Shown here: in pieces, positions 37,996-49,900 of the stretch
Numbering within the stretch: position 1 is the stretch's first letter
Layout of the letters: each line of letters opens with the position of its first letter
From: Patiria pectinifera
Taxonomy: Eukaryota > Echinodermata > Asteroidea > Valvatida > Asterinidae
Assembly: GCA_029964075.1 (NCBI GenBank)
Contig: CM057149.1
Location: 38,460,900 to 38,524,899, forward strand
DNA: 64,000 bases
Reading direction: 5' to 3'
The notes under the pieces: model-generated
The model's database searches: none
Told to the model about the DNA's origin: nothing
What the model saw: only the letters and a program-made list of their open reading frames with translations
Position numbers and translations under genes: made by a program

Positions 37996-39909
37996 ATGGC
38001 ATCCAATGTGTCCCACCCGTACTACCCCAGGGGGATGCATCTTCCCCACTACAAGGAGAACACCCATTCCCTGGAGTACATCCTAGGGGTCGCACTGGGT
38101 ACCTTTGCCGTGATCTACGCGCTGGCCTGGGTACTGTTCAAGCGGGACCGGTACGGTCGCGCACTGGGCTTGCAGGAGAAGGCCATCCTGTGCTGGTTTG
38201 GGATGAGCGGCTGCATCCACGTGGTCTTGGAGGGGTATTTGACCGTGACGAGCGCCACCATTGCAGGAAGTGATCACATCCTTGCGCAGACGTGTAAGTC
38301 GACAAGAGCTGACAGCCAACATTTCGACAGGGCATTAGTTTTTGAGGGTTCACGTGGCACCATCAGTATATCCAATTCCACACTTTTTCACTCATGATCG
38401 GGCCGATTTCATTTGATGGGTTCTGCTTCTTTTTAGCAACGCTCAAAAGGTTTTTTTTCACTTATTAATAAGTTGATGTGCAAGTGATTTTTTTTCAATT
38501 TCAGGGAAAGAATATGCAAAGGGAGACAGTCGATATGTTTCGTAAGTTTTACTACAAAATTTTGATTCTTCAATTAACGTCATTTCGGTCTGTTATGTCG
38601 TGTCATAATGTTTTACATTGTTAACTCATGATCGACGATCGTAAAACTCTGATTCTTATGCATTGTGGTTTAAAATCGGTTTCTTTCCATATATTGTTGC
38701 TATAGCAATGACACTTGCACCATCGTCATGGAAACCATAACTGCTTGGCTGGAAGGACCCGGATGTTTCCTTATCGTATGGGCGTTCATAACGAGGCACC
38801 CAATGCGTCACGTGATGCAGCTTGCCGTCTCGATTGGCCAGACCTACGGTAAGCCGAAAGAAAACAATGATCGTTACCATTGGTGTGATGTAAATGATTT
38901 TTTTTTTAATTTGTTTAATCGCAAGTGGCACTGTTTATCCACATTTTACTGACAAGATTTAATTTAATTTAAGTGGTACAACGAACAAGTCAGAGCAGTC
39001 AAGAACTAAGTTGGCAACATATTTAATGATTAATCATGTCGCAACTCATTCCGGCGTGCTAGCAAACTGCTTCAATAATTCCTGGTCGGCCAGTATAACT
39101 AGCGATGCGGCTCGAAGCAGTTCCCACATTGTCGACCAGCGTAAGTTCGGCAAAGGTTATCGACAGTCCGATCGATCCGTTCGATCATTACGTCGGGTGC
39201 ACCACGAAGTGCTAGTGACGTCGTCTATGGACTTTGTGCACGCGATACGTCACTTCGTGGTGCGACCGAAATTTGGTATGAGTGATGGTTATGACGACCT
39301 GCCTAGTGACGGGCTACCTGCTGAATGCTGAGTGCCAGTTTGTGCAACGACGGTCAGACCTCGTCATGAAAGTTGTCGATCCTCGGCCTTTTGCGGCTGT
39401 GAATGACGAAATGCACTGTCCCGGATGGTCGATTTATAGTTGAGTCGTCAGGCATGGGTGGAGTTACAAGGGGGGTGGGGTTACAAGGGGAGTGGAGTTA
39501 AACTTGAGCCAAACTATGTTTAACTTCAGTTCGCGCTTGAACTCACTCATGCCAAACTTGCTCCGAGCCGGCGCAACTTAATGACTCCTAATTATTTTTT
39601 TTACTGGGCCTATATCATCCTCAGATCTTGTTAGCAATAAAAAAAAATTCCGTACTGTTGTTGCTCGCAGGTGTTCTGATCTACTTCATCACCGAGTATA
39701 AAGAGGATTTCTCCCACGGCCCATTGTTCCACCCCATCTACTTCTGGCTCTACGTCATCGGCTTCAACGCACCGTGGGCCATCATTCCGCCATTGCTCAT
39801 ACGTCAGTCGTGGCGGGAACTCTGTCAGGCACAGAGGGCGCTAGACAAGGTTAACGGCTACATGCCGCCGTCTGATGGCCGCGGGGCTTCGTCTAAAAAG
39901 AAGAAATAG
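37996..39909 (+). CDS. EBP: EBP-C: emopamil-binding-protein-like sterol isomerase (exon 1b form)
   Basis: Exons 37996-38293, 38505-38541, 38706-38848 and 39671-39909 (298, 37, 143 and 239 nt) give a predicted 238-aa protein. It has GCIHVVLEG (catalytic His75/Glu79), the WKEYAKGDSRY hallmark, VMETITAWLEGP (closer to human METITA than the other two paralogues) and GFNAPW with the conserved Asn and Trp. The C-terminus ends in KKKK, which fits the dilysine ER-retrieval rule that membrane enzymes of the ER use; EBP-A and EBP-B lack it. The METITA match suggests this is the most conserved copy. AATAAA lies at 39961. Exon 1a upstream offers an alternative N-terminal half. Confidence 0.92.
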
Positions 39910-40990
39910 ATTGTGGCGGTAGATTGTCTGGATGGGAGTTTGATAATTTTGCAGATTAATAATAAACATGGGACGAGGAAAACTAGATGTAATTATTAGA
40001 AGAAAATAAATTAAGGCACGTGAAACCAAGTGGCGTAGCGGACGGGGGGTTCAGGTTTGGATCAGTTAGCTGGGGGTGTGGGGAAGGGGGGGGGGGGAGA
40101 AGGTATCAGTGCATTTTCCTTCACATTTTCCCAATTTGATTGCGGTCCAATAGGGGATATGACCCCCTCCCACGCTTTTCAATTTAGTCGAACGACTTTG
40201 CAATGATACCCTAAATTTTACATATTTTTCTCAATAACAACACTTGAAGTACATCAAAAATAGAATGATCCTAGTAAGCTTAATGGTTTAGAAATATTAG
40301 TTTTTAGACATTAAAATTATCATTTAAAAGTACCTTTCTTTGAAATTAGCATATTCGGAAGTGATGTGTCTTATTGTCCGGAATGGTTAAAAGCTTTAGT
40401 CTCAAGAAACATTTTTCATATACATAATCTGCTATTTACCATCCAATATTTAAGGAATCATACTAGATATTTATGCATTCTTTGCACTTTTAAAATATTC
40501 CAAAACGAATTCGCCAGTCATAGTTATTGGAAGGCTCCAAAAACTGTACTTAAATGTATCTTTTATTATGATGTGTGTGTGCCTTGCTAGAGAAAAAAAG
40601 AGTAGCGTTTGATATCAAATTGTTCCCGTGTGACTCGAAATAAACTGGCCCCTTTCTGAACTAAATCACTAAGCACTTTGAGTATTTTCTACTTGGCTCC
40701 AGAAAAGTATGCAGACGAAGCGTGTCTGTCTTTCTTTTAACATAGAAAATTACTAGGCTTTGAAACTGGCTTCAAAATTTGGATGTCTTCTGCGCAGTGA
40801 AGGACTTGCTGCAAGTTTACCTTCTCATCGCTGCGAACGAGCTCGAGAGGGCGCGCTGTATCAAAAACAGCGCGTGAGACATGTGAGATGATGACTGAAT
40901 GAGGTCTTCGATCAAACTTCTGACAAAATTGTGTTGAATTTCGTAATTTTACATTACTTACATGTATTCGGTTTAAGAAATAGTGACGTC
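39910..40990. other. Intergenic region between EBP-C and BAP1
   Basis: Contains the EBP-C 3' UTR, a 'ggcgtagcggacgggg' phrase plus poly-G at 40030-40100 (degraded G-rich repeat), AT-rich sequence, and the BAP1 promoter/5' UTR. Near 40845-40875 GGGCGCGCTGTATC and AACAGCGCG form a small GC-rich hairpin. No other gene seen. Confidence 0.45.
39961..39966 (+). terminator. AATAAA poly(A) signal, EBP-C
   Basis: AATAAA 52 nt after the EBP-C stop; a second AATAAA lies near 40004. Confidence 0.5.
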
Positions 40991-43900
40991 ATGAATGAAG
41001 GGTGGCTTGAGCTCGAGAGTGATCCAGGTGAGCCATTTTTGTTCAATTAAACAGGAAAGCCGACTTTAAAGTTGATAGAAGATTCATTCTGTTTATTGTT
41101 GTTGCAGTAGTTTCGTGAAAATATAGATAGTGTGTCCCCGCTCCCCGGCCGGTCTAACAATTTTTTTTACCATTTATAGGGCCTATATATTATATTTTCT
41201 CGTACTTAGTCGTAGTCGTAATTGTATATTTTTTTCATAAGACTGGACTTGGGTGGCCTAACCAGTTAAACAGACATGACAGAACTTGAACTTTCAGAAG
41301 GCATAAGCCATAACCGCTTATGAGTGATATTTCACATTTTTTGATTTTTTTCTGTCATGTCTGTGTCGCTCAGTGTCGGTGACAGTGTTAAGTCATGTAA
41401 ATGTTACTACACATGTAATACTTTACTGGGGGAGGGGGACAGAATAAAACGGGCTACGCTGTGTCTGTGATAGAACCGTGAACGTGGCGTTGTATACAAC
41501 GCCACGCTGTTGTGTATTTTCGAGCATAGCGAAATCGATCCACCATACATAATTTCGTATGGATGTTGAGTACTCACCTAGAAATCTAAATTTGCCTGTC
41601 TGCGTGTTCAGGATGTGTCATTTTGACGAAATTTGCCATCAATGAAGACCCCTCCGTAAGCATAGGCCACACACCTATGTACAAAAGTTCGTGTCGCCAA
41701 ACAAATTTGGATTTTCACATTTACTACTTTGTAGGTTTTTGCTTTAGAAGCATTCTCACCCTCTATATAGGCTAGAAATTTCATGTTGAAATTTTGATAA
41801 AATGGACATCTGAAAAAGCTTTCTGATTAGCCTATATAGAGGGTGAGAAATGCTTAAAAAAAAACACACAAAGTAAGCCCAAGAAGACCCATACGAACGT
41901 GTAGAAATTAGATTTTAACCTGACAAGTGACCCTGACAAATGACCCTGGACGAGTACCCAGGGTCATTTGCGTGCAAAATTATAGGAGCCCTCCGAGCTA
42001 CCCGTCTGCTTCATGTGGCGCATATGATGGGCGGCGTCTGATTAGCCAATAACGAGACCACGTGATAAACGCAGCTAATAATTTGGAATCGTACTTATGA
42101 TCCGGACATCAGGAGTGCCCGGAGCGTCAGTGCGATACCAAATTATCTGCAGCATTTATCACGTGGTAAATCACATGCATCAGGAGGAGGTTGCAGGACG
42201 TCGAGATCTTGCCAGGTTTTACCTCGAATATCGTTTAAATGCCAGATTTGACGTAAAAGCAGATTTCAACGTGTTTAAGAAAGCTTGATGTGTGAATACT
42301 TATCACACGGTAAGGCAATGTTCAGTCTTTGTCACGGAAGGACGATTTCGCTTGGTTCAAACATGTACAAGAGCGTGGCGTAGTTTACAAGCCACGTTCA
42401 CGGGTCTATGTCTGTGAGTGTGACTGGAACTTGATTAGTTTGCCTAAATAGACACATGCCAAAGCTGTGGATCAGTTGTTTGTAATTCACTAATTGGCTT
42501 TGTTGTTCTCTTTGCTTTTCCTACAGGACTGTTCACATTATTAGTTGAAGAATTTGGTAAGTAAACCTAGGCCAAGCGCCAAGATATTTTCACACAAAGG
42601 ATGTTAATTATACATCATTATTTTTTTAATCCAAACATGGCATTTATATTCTTAAACTATGAATGACAGATGATTAACTAGTCTAGAATGCATTGTTGGC
42701 ATATATTGTGAATCAGATCTGTTTCTAACAATCAGGTGTGACAGGCGTTCAAGTGGAGGAGATCTACGATCTACAGAAGCCAATAGAGGGCCCCGTCTAT
42801 GGCTTCATATTCCTTTTCAAATGGATCGAGGAGCGACGAGCGCGGCGGAAGGTGCAGCCCAACGGAGACGAGGCGTACCTGACCGATGCAGAGATTGCCA
42901 AGGAGATGTTCTTTGCTCATCAGGTGGGTCAAGTCTTCCTTTGGCGTATAAGAAATTTAGACTTCAAAGTGAAAATGTGCCCATTCTCTCACCAGGGATG
43001 GATCCGGGTTTTGGGAGAAATGGGTTGCATCATGCACAATGCTGGGACCGTGAGTGCAGAAAACATACAAAATAAATTCAGGCCAACTTTACTCACTCTT
43101 TAGCTGACAAAATTCTCCACAATTATCATGAGGCAAAGACAAGGTCCTAAGTATTTCACCAGCCAAGTTTGAGGTCTCCTTTCATTTTTTAAGGAGACTT
43201 TTCTTCCGCGTTTTGCACCTGAGAGTGAAGCCAAGTGATTTCAATTTGAAACCTAAGACTACACTGGTACATGTCCAACTTTTGAAAAGATTGACTTTTC
43301 ACTAGTCTGGTGGCCATCTGTAGAAATAGAGACCGGTATCAGATGTTTCTTTTGATACAGTTGATTGATGCAGTACTAAAGGGGTGTTGGACTGGTTGTT
43401 TTATGTGCCAGTCTATTTTCTTGTGTTGCATGCTTTTACTCAGACTGGGACCGTGAGTGCATAAAAACGTGCAAAATTACTACTGACGTTTTTTTTACTC
43501 ACCATTAGGCTAATTAATGCCCACACAACACATACATCAAAATGATATAGTTGCAAGCATGTCACCTGCGAAATTTGAGACTTTAAATCCAATTTTAAGG
43601 CAAGTTTTTGGCAGTTCAAAAACCATCCACGTCAATCTCCATGCTCTGGAAATGTGTGTGTGATTCCCAATGTATTCTGGGTAGGTGTAGGTAGAGCCTT
43701 GCAGGTTACTTGTTTTTTAATCGATGGCCAAATGAACATAGCGCCCTCTGTTAAAAATGAAACATTTTGCATTCACTCAGATCAACAAGAGGGCGCTGTT
43801 TTATCTACACGATGAAAATGTTATAGCTGAGGAGTCTTTTTGCACAATGCATTGCAGTACACATCAACCTGATGTCTCACGTATGGATTTCGATAACTCT

Positions 43901-46900
43901 CTGCAAAATTAGAATTAAAAGCTGGATTTTTGGTGATGCAATGCTCACAACAGCAACTTTGCAAGGCAAAAGTTTCGGGGATTATTGAAGAAACTGTAGT
44001 GAGTAAGAAGCTTGCAAATTTGATTCACACTGGTTTTATTATGCAGCACAAACATTTGCACGATATGGATACCTTAAGTTTTGGGACTCTCATACACAGT
44101 ATTGAGAGTCCCAAATTTTCGGACTAGCTTTTACTGTCTCAAGTTTCGGGACTTCTCATACACTGTACTGAGAGTCCCAAATTTTCTGACCAGTGCAATG
44201 CCATCTCATGTGTTTGTAAGGTCATGTCCAAAACCCAGTCTCTATAGGTGGGCGTAGACCTCCAGGAACTTCTGAAATTTCATCACCCTGTTCCTAGACC
44301 CATCGTCTTGAAATTGAATAGTTCTTGATTCCAGATAACACATAGCGACCGATGAAAGGACATGTTTTCATTGGCTAACGTCACACTGCCTGCACGTATT
44401 CCTTCCACCATGATATATGTGATCAACAGCTCTTGCGACAACATTTACTGTTACACTAAAATCAAGGGTAGTTTTTGTTTTGTTTCCCCCTCTCTCTAAT
44501 TACACAGAAAGTGCCTAATTCCTGTGCCACACACGCCCTGCTCAGTGTGCTCCTGAACTGTGGCAACATCCAGCTAGGGAACACCCTGAGTGATCTGAAA
44601 CACTACACCAAAGACTTCAGTGCTGAGGTAGGGAACACTCCATTCCTTAAAATTGTTTCTCAAGATACTTGAACACTCACATTGCCACAGCAGCAATTCT
44701 TGTGTAATTAATAATACTGAGCCTTTTTAATTCACGTAATCTTATCCGCATCTAAATGATCTTTGCTCCAATCCCTGCTAGTCAACTATAGCTGGTCACA
44801 TTGCTCCTTACAATGTCCGTCCACATCAGAATGCATAGCAGGGAGCCAGGACCTAGCAGTTTCCTGATGATCCTTTAGCTAGGGGCGTTTGCATATTGCT
44901 ATTAACCCTCCTGTGCAAACAAACATTCTGTGCCAAGTTGTCCTTTCAGTCAAAATCAATCAAGTGACTGTTTTCAACTGTTACGAGCTCCCAGCCTACA
45001 TAAAACAGGATTGACTGGCTGTGACTGTTTATGTAACTTGACACAGCTACGCTTAGACTGTAGGTGATTGATAAGCCAGCTGTGCCTACCATTTACCTGC
45101 TTTTGTCTGTTGACAGAATTTGACTAGTCAGAGTGCTTGCTTGAATATGATCTGACTTTTGGTGACTAGCCTGTGTAAAAGGCATGGCAGGGGAAGAGGA
45201 TTGATTTTTTGACTGTTTGTGACGGTTGATTACTGGTTTCCCAACTGAACTTGTTTAAAAATGAAACCTAATTCTGTTCCCATTTCAGAACAAGGGTTAC
45301 GCCATCGGCAATGTGCCTGAGCTGGCCCAGATTCACAACTCCCACGCCCATCCAGAACCCCGACAGATACCGGAGAAACAAACTGGAATCTCCACGACCA
45401 GAGCCAGGGAGACCTTCCACTTTGTCAGCTATGTGCCCATCAGTGACAGGCTGATTGAACTGGATGGACTCAAGCCACATCCCATAGACCACGGTGAGCT
45501 CTGACCACACAATCCTGACCCTCTGCATGATAAACCCTATAGGCGACTTTTGATGGAACCTTTCAATGAATGTGATGTACATTTTATTGAGGACTTGAGT
45601 TTCAGAAATTGTTTTGAACACTTAAAGGGTCCATGAGATTAATTTTTTGAGGAACACCTATTGTGCAACATTCTGCTCCTCTTAAATGTATGAAAACTAT
45701 TGGACATCCCTTTTTGGTTAATTTTATTGAAAAGTGCTCTTGTTTAAATATTTAAAAATTGTCCAGGCTTTTCCTGACAACTGAATGCGTTGTTGCTAAT
45801 GTCATTTAGGAAGACACTGTTCAGTTTAGGTTTTTTTTGTGAACCCAAAAATTTGCTCATTGAAAACATTTGTGAGAAAAAATGTGCTCATAGGCCTACT
45901 GCCATGTACAGATGCACTTACAAATCACCAAAGAAAAGAACATTTCGACAGCAAAACATCCAAAATTGTGACAACTTTTGAGGCTGGAATAGCTGTAACA
46001 TTGAGGTTTCTGCCTGAAATGACATCACACTTTTGCTCATGAATATGGAATTTTGCATAGTATAAAAACAAGAAGGCCCCGAAACACCCTTGAAAATGGC
46101 AAAACGACAATTGAAAATAAGGTTGAATGGGACACAAAGGTGCAGTTTCAAGGATTAATTGCATGGGCCCTCTAAGAAAGGAGTTTCTCATTTTTTTCAT
46201 CTTTTCCAGGACCTTGGGGAGAGAATGAGGATTGGACAGAGAAGTTTCGGCGGGTGATAAGCGAGAGGCTTGATAACGAAGGGTAGGGAGTAGCCAGGGG
46301 TTTAATTGCCCTTGACTGTAATTGCTATTTTCATTGGTTGTTGTAATGCTTGTTACTTTAATACAGCCAAGGCCAGCGCCCAATAGACCAATCAAACAAA
46401 GGTTGCTTTTGCTGTAATTTTCAGAAATGGACGGATTTGAGGGTTAGTATTTTATAGCAAATATTGTTACACTGACCTGTTGAAAGTTTTGTGTTCATAG
46501 CCGTGGAAAAACCAAGAAAAAATGCTGTTGTTGTAGTCTGGTTCCCTGACCCTACTTCAGACGAAATGGCAGCCTCGACTCCATGGGCGCGTGCACGTTC
46601 CTTCACTAACCCCTGGCCGTGATATTCACGTAAACGATGCTGACAGGCAATTCAGAGCGTACTCTGCGCGCATTTTGAAGATTGCACACCGGGCGCGCCC
46701 ATAATGCGCTGGCGTGCTTTGCATGTCACGTTATTCAAAACTCGCGATGCCTGTATGAAATGGATTATGGCAGCCTCGTTTTTCGCTAAAAAAACCCACC
46801 TGTATCTTCAGTTGTATGAAAGGGGTACGTACCTTTAATACAATTCTTTGATAAATAACGCAATGTCCAAACCTTATAATTGAAAGCATTGATTCTTCAA

Positions 46901-49900
46901 AAACACAACTTTCAACATTTTAAAGATGGCGTTGGCACGTAAAATGGATAAACTGCAGCCATATTATAATGTGCCATATTTTGACACATTTAAATTACGT
47001 AATTTTAGGGGTTGAGATCGCGCAAGGCATGATGGGAAACAACATGGTGCAGCAAGATCTCGTACCCATGGGAACGAGGTTGACGAAACGGAGAAGTTTA
47101 TAGATGGCAGGGAATTGTCAGGTCAGGGAACCAGACTAGCTGGCTTGCACCCGTTCACAGATGTGTAACCGATTGCAAATAAAATGTGGACTAAAGTTGG
47201 TAAATCGGGAGCAGTAATTGGAAAAAAAGTCTCTTTTTTTTGGCTTGTTAAGCAAATTCATTTGCTCAGCATAAAATCTTGCAGTGAACCAGTCAATTGC
47301 ACTGTACATCACTATAACATTTTGGCTGGTAACCCAGTTTTTACTAAGCAAATATTGCTTGTTCTTGCCGCAATCTCAGCTTAAAGTGACCCCATCTTAC
47401 CAACTGGTTCTCTGTTTACTTTGAAGATTCAAAATTCACCTTTCAACCTCCAAATAAAGAAAAAACAATGTTATGTTAAATTTGTTTCACAGTGGTTCGT
47501 CAGATATCCGCTTCAATCTGATGGCTGTGGTGGGAGACAGGTGTCAATCCTACGAGCAGAAACTGGACACTCTCAAGAATAACAAGCAGATCATTCTAGA
47601 CGCCCTGGACCAAGTAAGAAACAAGATTTTTTTCTGGATTTCAACTTCCCATCATAAAATTCCACCAAAAGAACAGTCGAACCCTGAAAAGAAGAGCACT
47701 GTTTTAAACAGGGTCCTGCTTATAACAAGCAAAATTCTAGGCCCCAAGTCTTTGTTTTTCTTTGTTTTCCATTACTGTTAATACAAGGTACCTGTTATAA
47801 CAAGGTAGTTTGTAAAGTCCCAAGGACCTTGTTATAAAGGTGTTCGACTGTACTTGAAATTTCCCAAATAAAAAAACTTGAATCAGATTTACAACATTGC
47901 GACATCTTGTGTCCGAGACTTATTCATCAAGCCGCATTGCAAGCATAGAGAATAATTCCTTTTGTTGTCTCTCTCTTCAGCTGATTCGTGCAACCCACCC
48001 GCATCTATTCCTGGACGGAAAGCCCAACCTGATCCACGCTCCAGCAACATCAACCTCAGCATCCAAACCCGAATCGAAGGACCGTCATGCGCCCGTCCAG
48101 CAGCCCAGTCCTGCCCCTCACCACACACACCCCCCTCCCCAGGACCATTCCACCAGCAGGCATTCCATCGACAGAGATCTATCGGATCCAGACTGGGAGC
48201 CCAACTATGCCCAGCGTGGTGGTAACTCAGCTGTCGCCTCCGTCAAGAGAGAGAAAAAGAAGAAGAAAAAGAAGAAGAAGCACAAGAAACACAAGAAACA
48301 TTCCAAGAAAGTCAAGGTGTTTGAGAGCATTCCACAATACAGGTAACAATAAAGCACTGTTCTTAAACTTCTAAAAGTTCTTAGAAGTCCACATTTAGTT
48401 TAGAAACAATGATGAAGAGGTTATAATGTTACGATGATTTTCTAATATTTTGTCTTTCAGTAATTTATCAACAATCAGGAAAGAAAAAATCTTTTCTTGT
48501 GCCCCCTACCCCCCCCCCAAATCCCCTTGTGTCTTTGATGCCGTCAGCACAATAATAACATAGCTTACCTACCTTGATGCCTAAGGCTGTGGTCAAAACT
48601 CATGGTGTTTGTTTCTATTTTTTATGACTTCCATCATGTATATTTGCCAGGCTTCCGCCAGCTCTTGACAACCACAATTATGCCAAATCCCCTCTCATGT
48701 CGGATGAAGATGCGTCAGCCGCCTCCTCTACATCCTCAACCAGTGAATCAGAGAGCAACTACCTGACAGATGATGAGAGCGAGGAGGAGACAAGAGGTGC
48801 GCAGTCTGAGGGGTACAGGACTGAGGGCATCCTCAAGAAGCAGGGTCTTGAGGAAAGGGGAGAGGTAGCAGGCCCAAGGGTGACCTTCAGAGATCCTAGG
48901 AGGCGTCCCGAGGACTCGAGCAGTGATGTGTCAAGACAGCTGAGCATCCAAACTGTCTTTGATAGTAAGGAGAGTCCTCCATCCTCCTCAAGTAGTGCCA
49001 GCACGGACACGGCCTCTGAACTTGGCAGTGCCTTTAACTCCCCAGTCTGCTCGGCCATGGGTTCCCGCTCCGGAAGCCCCAACGCCGTCAAGATGCTCAA
49101 GTTCCAGCGTTGGAAGGCAAGCACCATCATGGATGCCAGGGAGAAACTGGAGGCGTCAATGGCTTACGCTGATTATCAACCAGAAGGGAAAGCTGCTGCC
49201 AGACTGCCGCACGAAAGATCTGTGCAGACCAGACGGTCAGCTCAGAGAGTGTTTGAAGGAGAGGACATCTCAAAACCATTTAGCCAAGCGGAGTCCAAGG
49301 CATACTCCACCTCAGCTCAGTCCAGCCCTTCCTCCCTTCTGTCACAACATGGCAAACCACCGTTTGAACAAAGTGTAAGTCTCATCTTTATCCCCCTGGC
49401 TTTCAAGCCAGACAGGGGAATATTGCGATTGCGTATTCCTTCTGTGTGTCCGTCTGTCCGTGTGTGTGTGTTCCAGTTCACTGTAAGTTCAGTCATCAAT
49501 CTCAACCAAACCTGAAAGGTGGTCTGTGGAGAGAAGGCCGACATCAAAAGAATCCTTTCCAATATGGATATTTACGAGGTCTCTGTAGAGCTCAGCTAGG
49601 TATTACTAATGACTCTAACATATGTTAGTCTGGTGTCTCACCCAAACTCTCCATTCAACCCAAACTCCCCATTCAACTGAGAACTGGTACCTGTCGGGTG
49701 GACAATCAAGGCCGTCACTGAAAATTGTCCTTAAACTGCCTGTACATGTACATGTATACAAACGGGCAGGATGCCAGGGGGATCGTGCAAGCTTTACTTG
49801 CAGAATTTTTGAAGTATGTCGCACACAGGCGGGTTTTTCTGAGAAATCTTTGCGAAAACATGTTTTGCAAAATTATAATAAAAGTATTTACAATGTCAAT

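Noticed and set aside
39011-39331. 106-codon open frame between EBP-C exons 3 and 4
   Set aside because: Within the intron; no domain or conserved motif, and it would not join EBP in phase.
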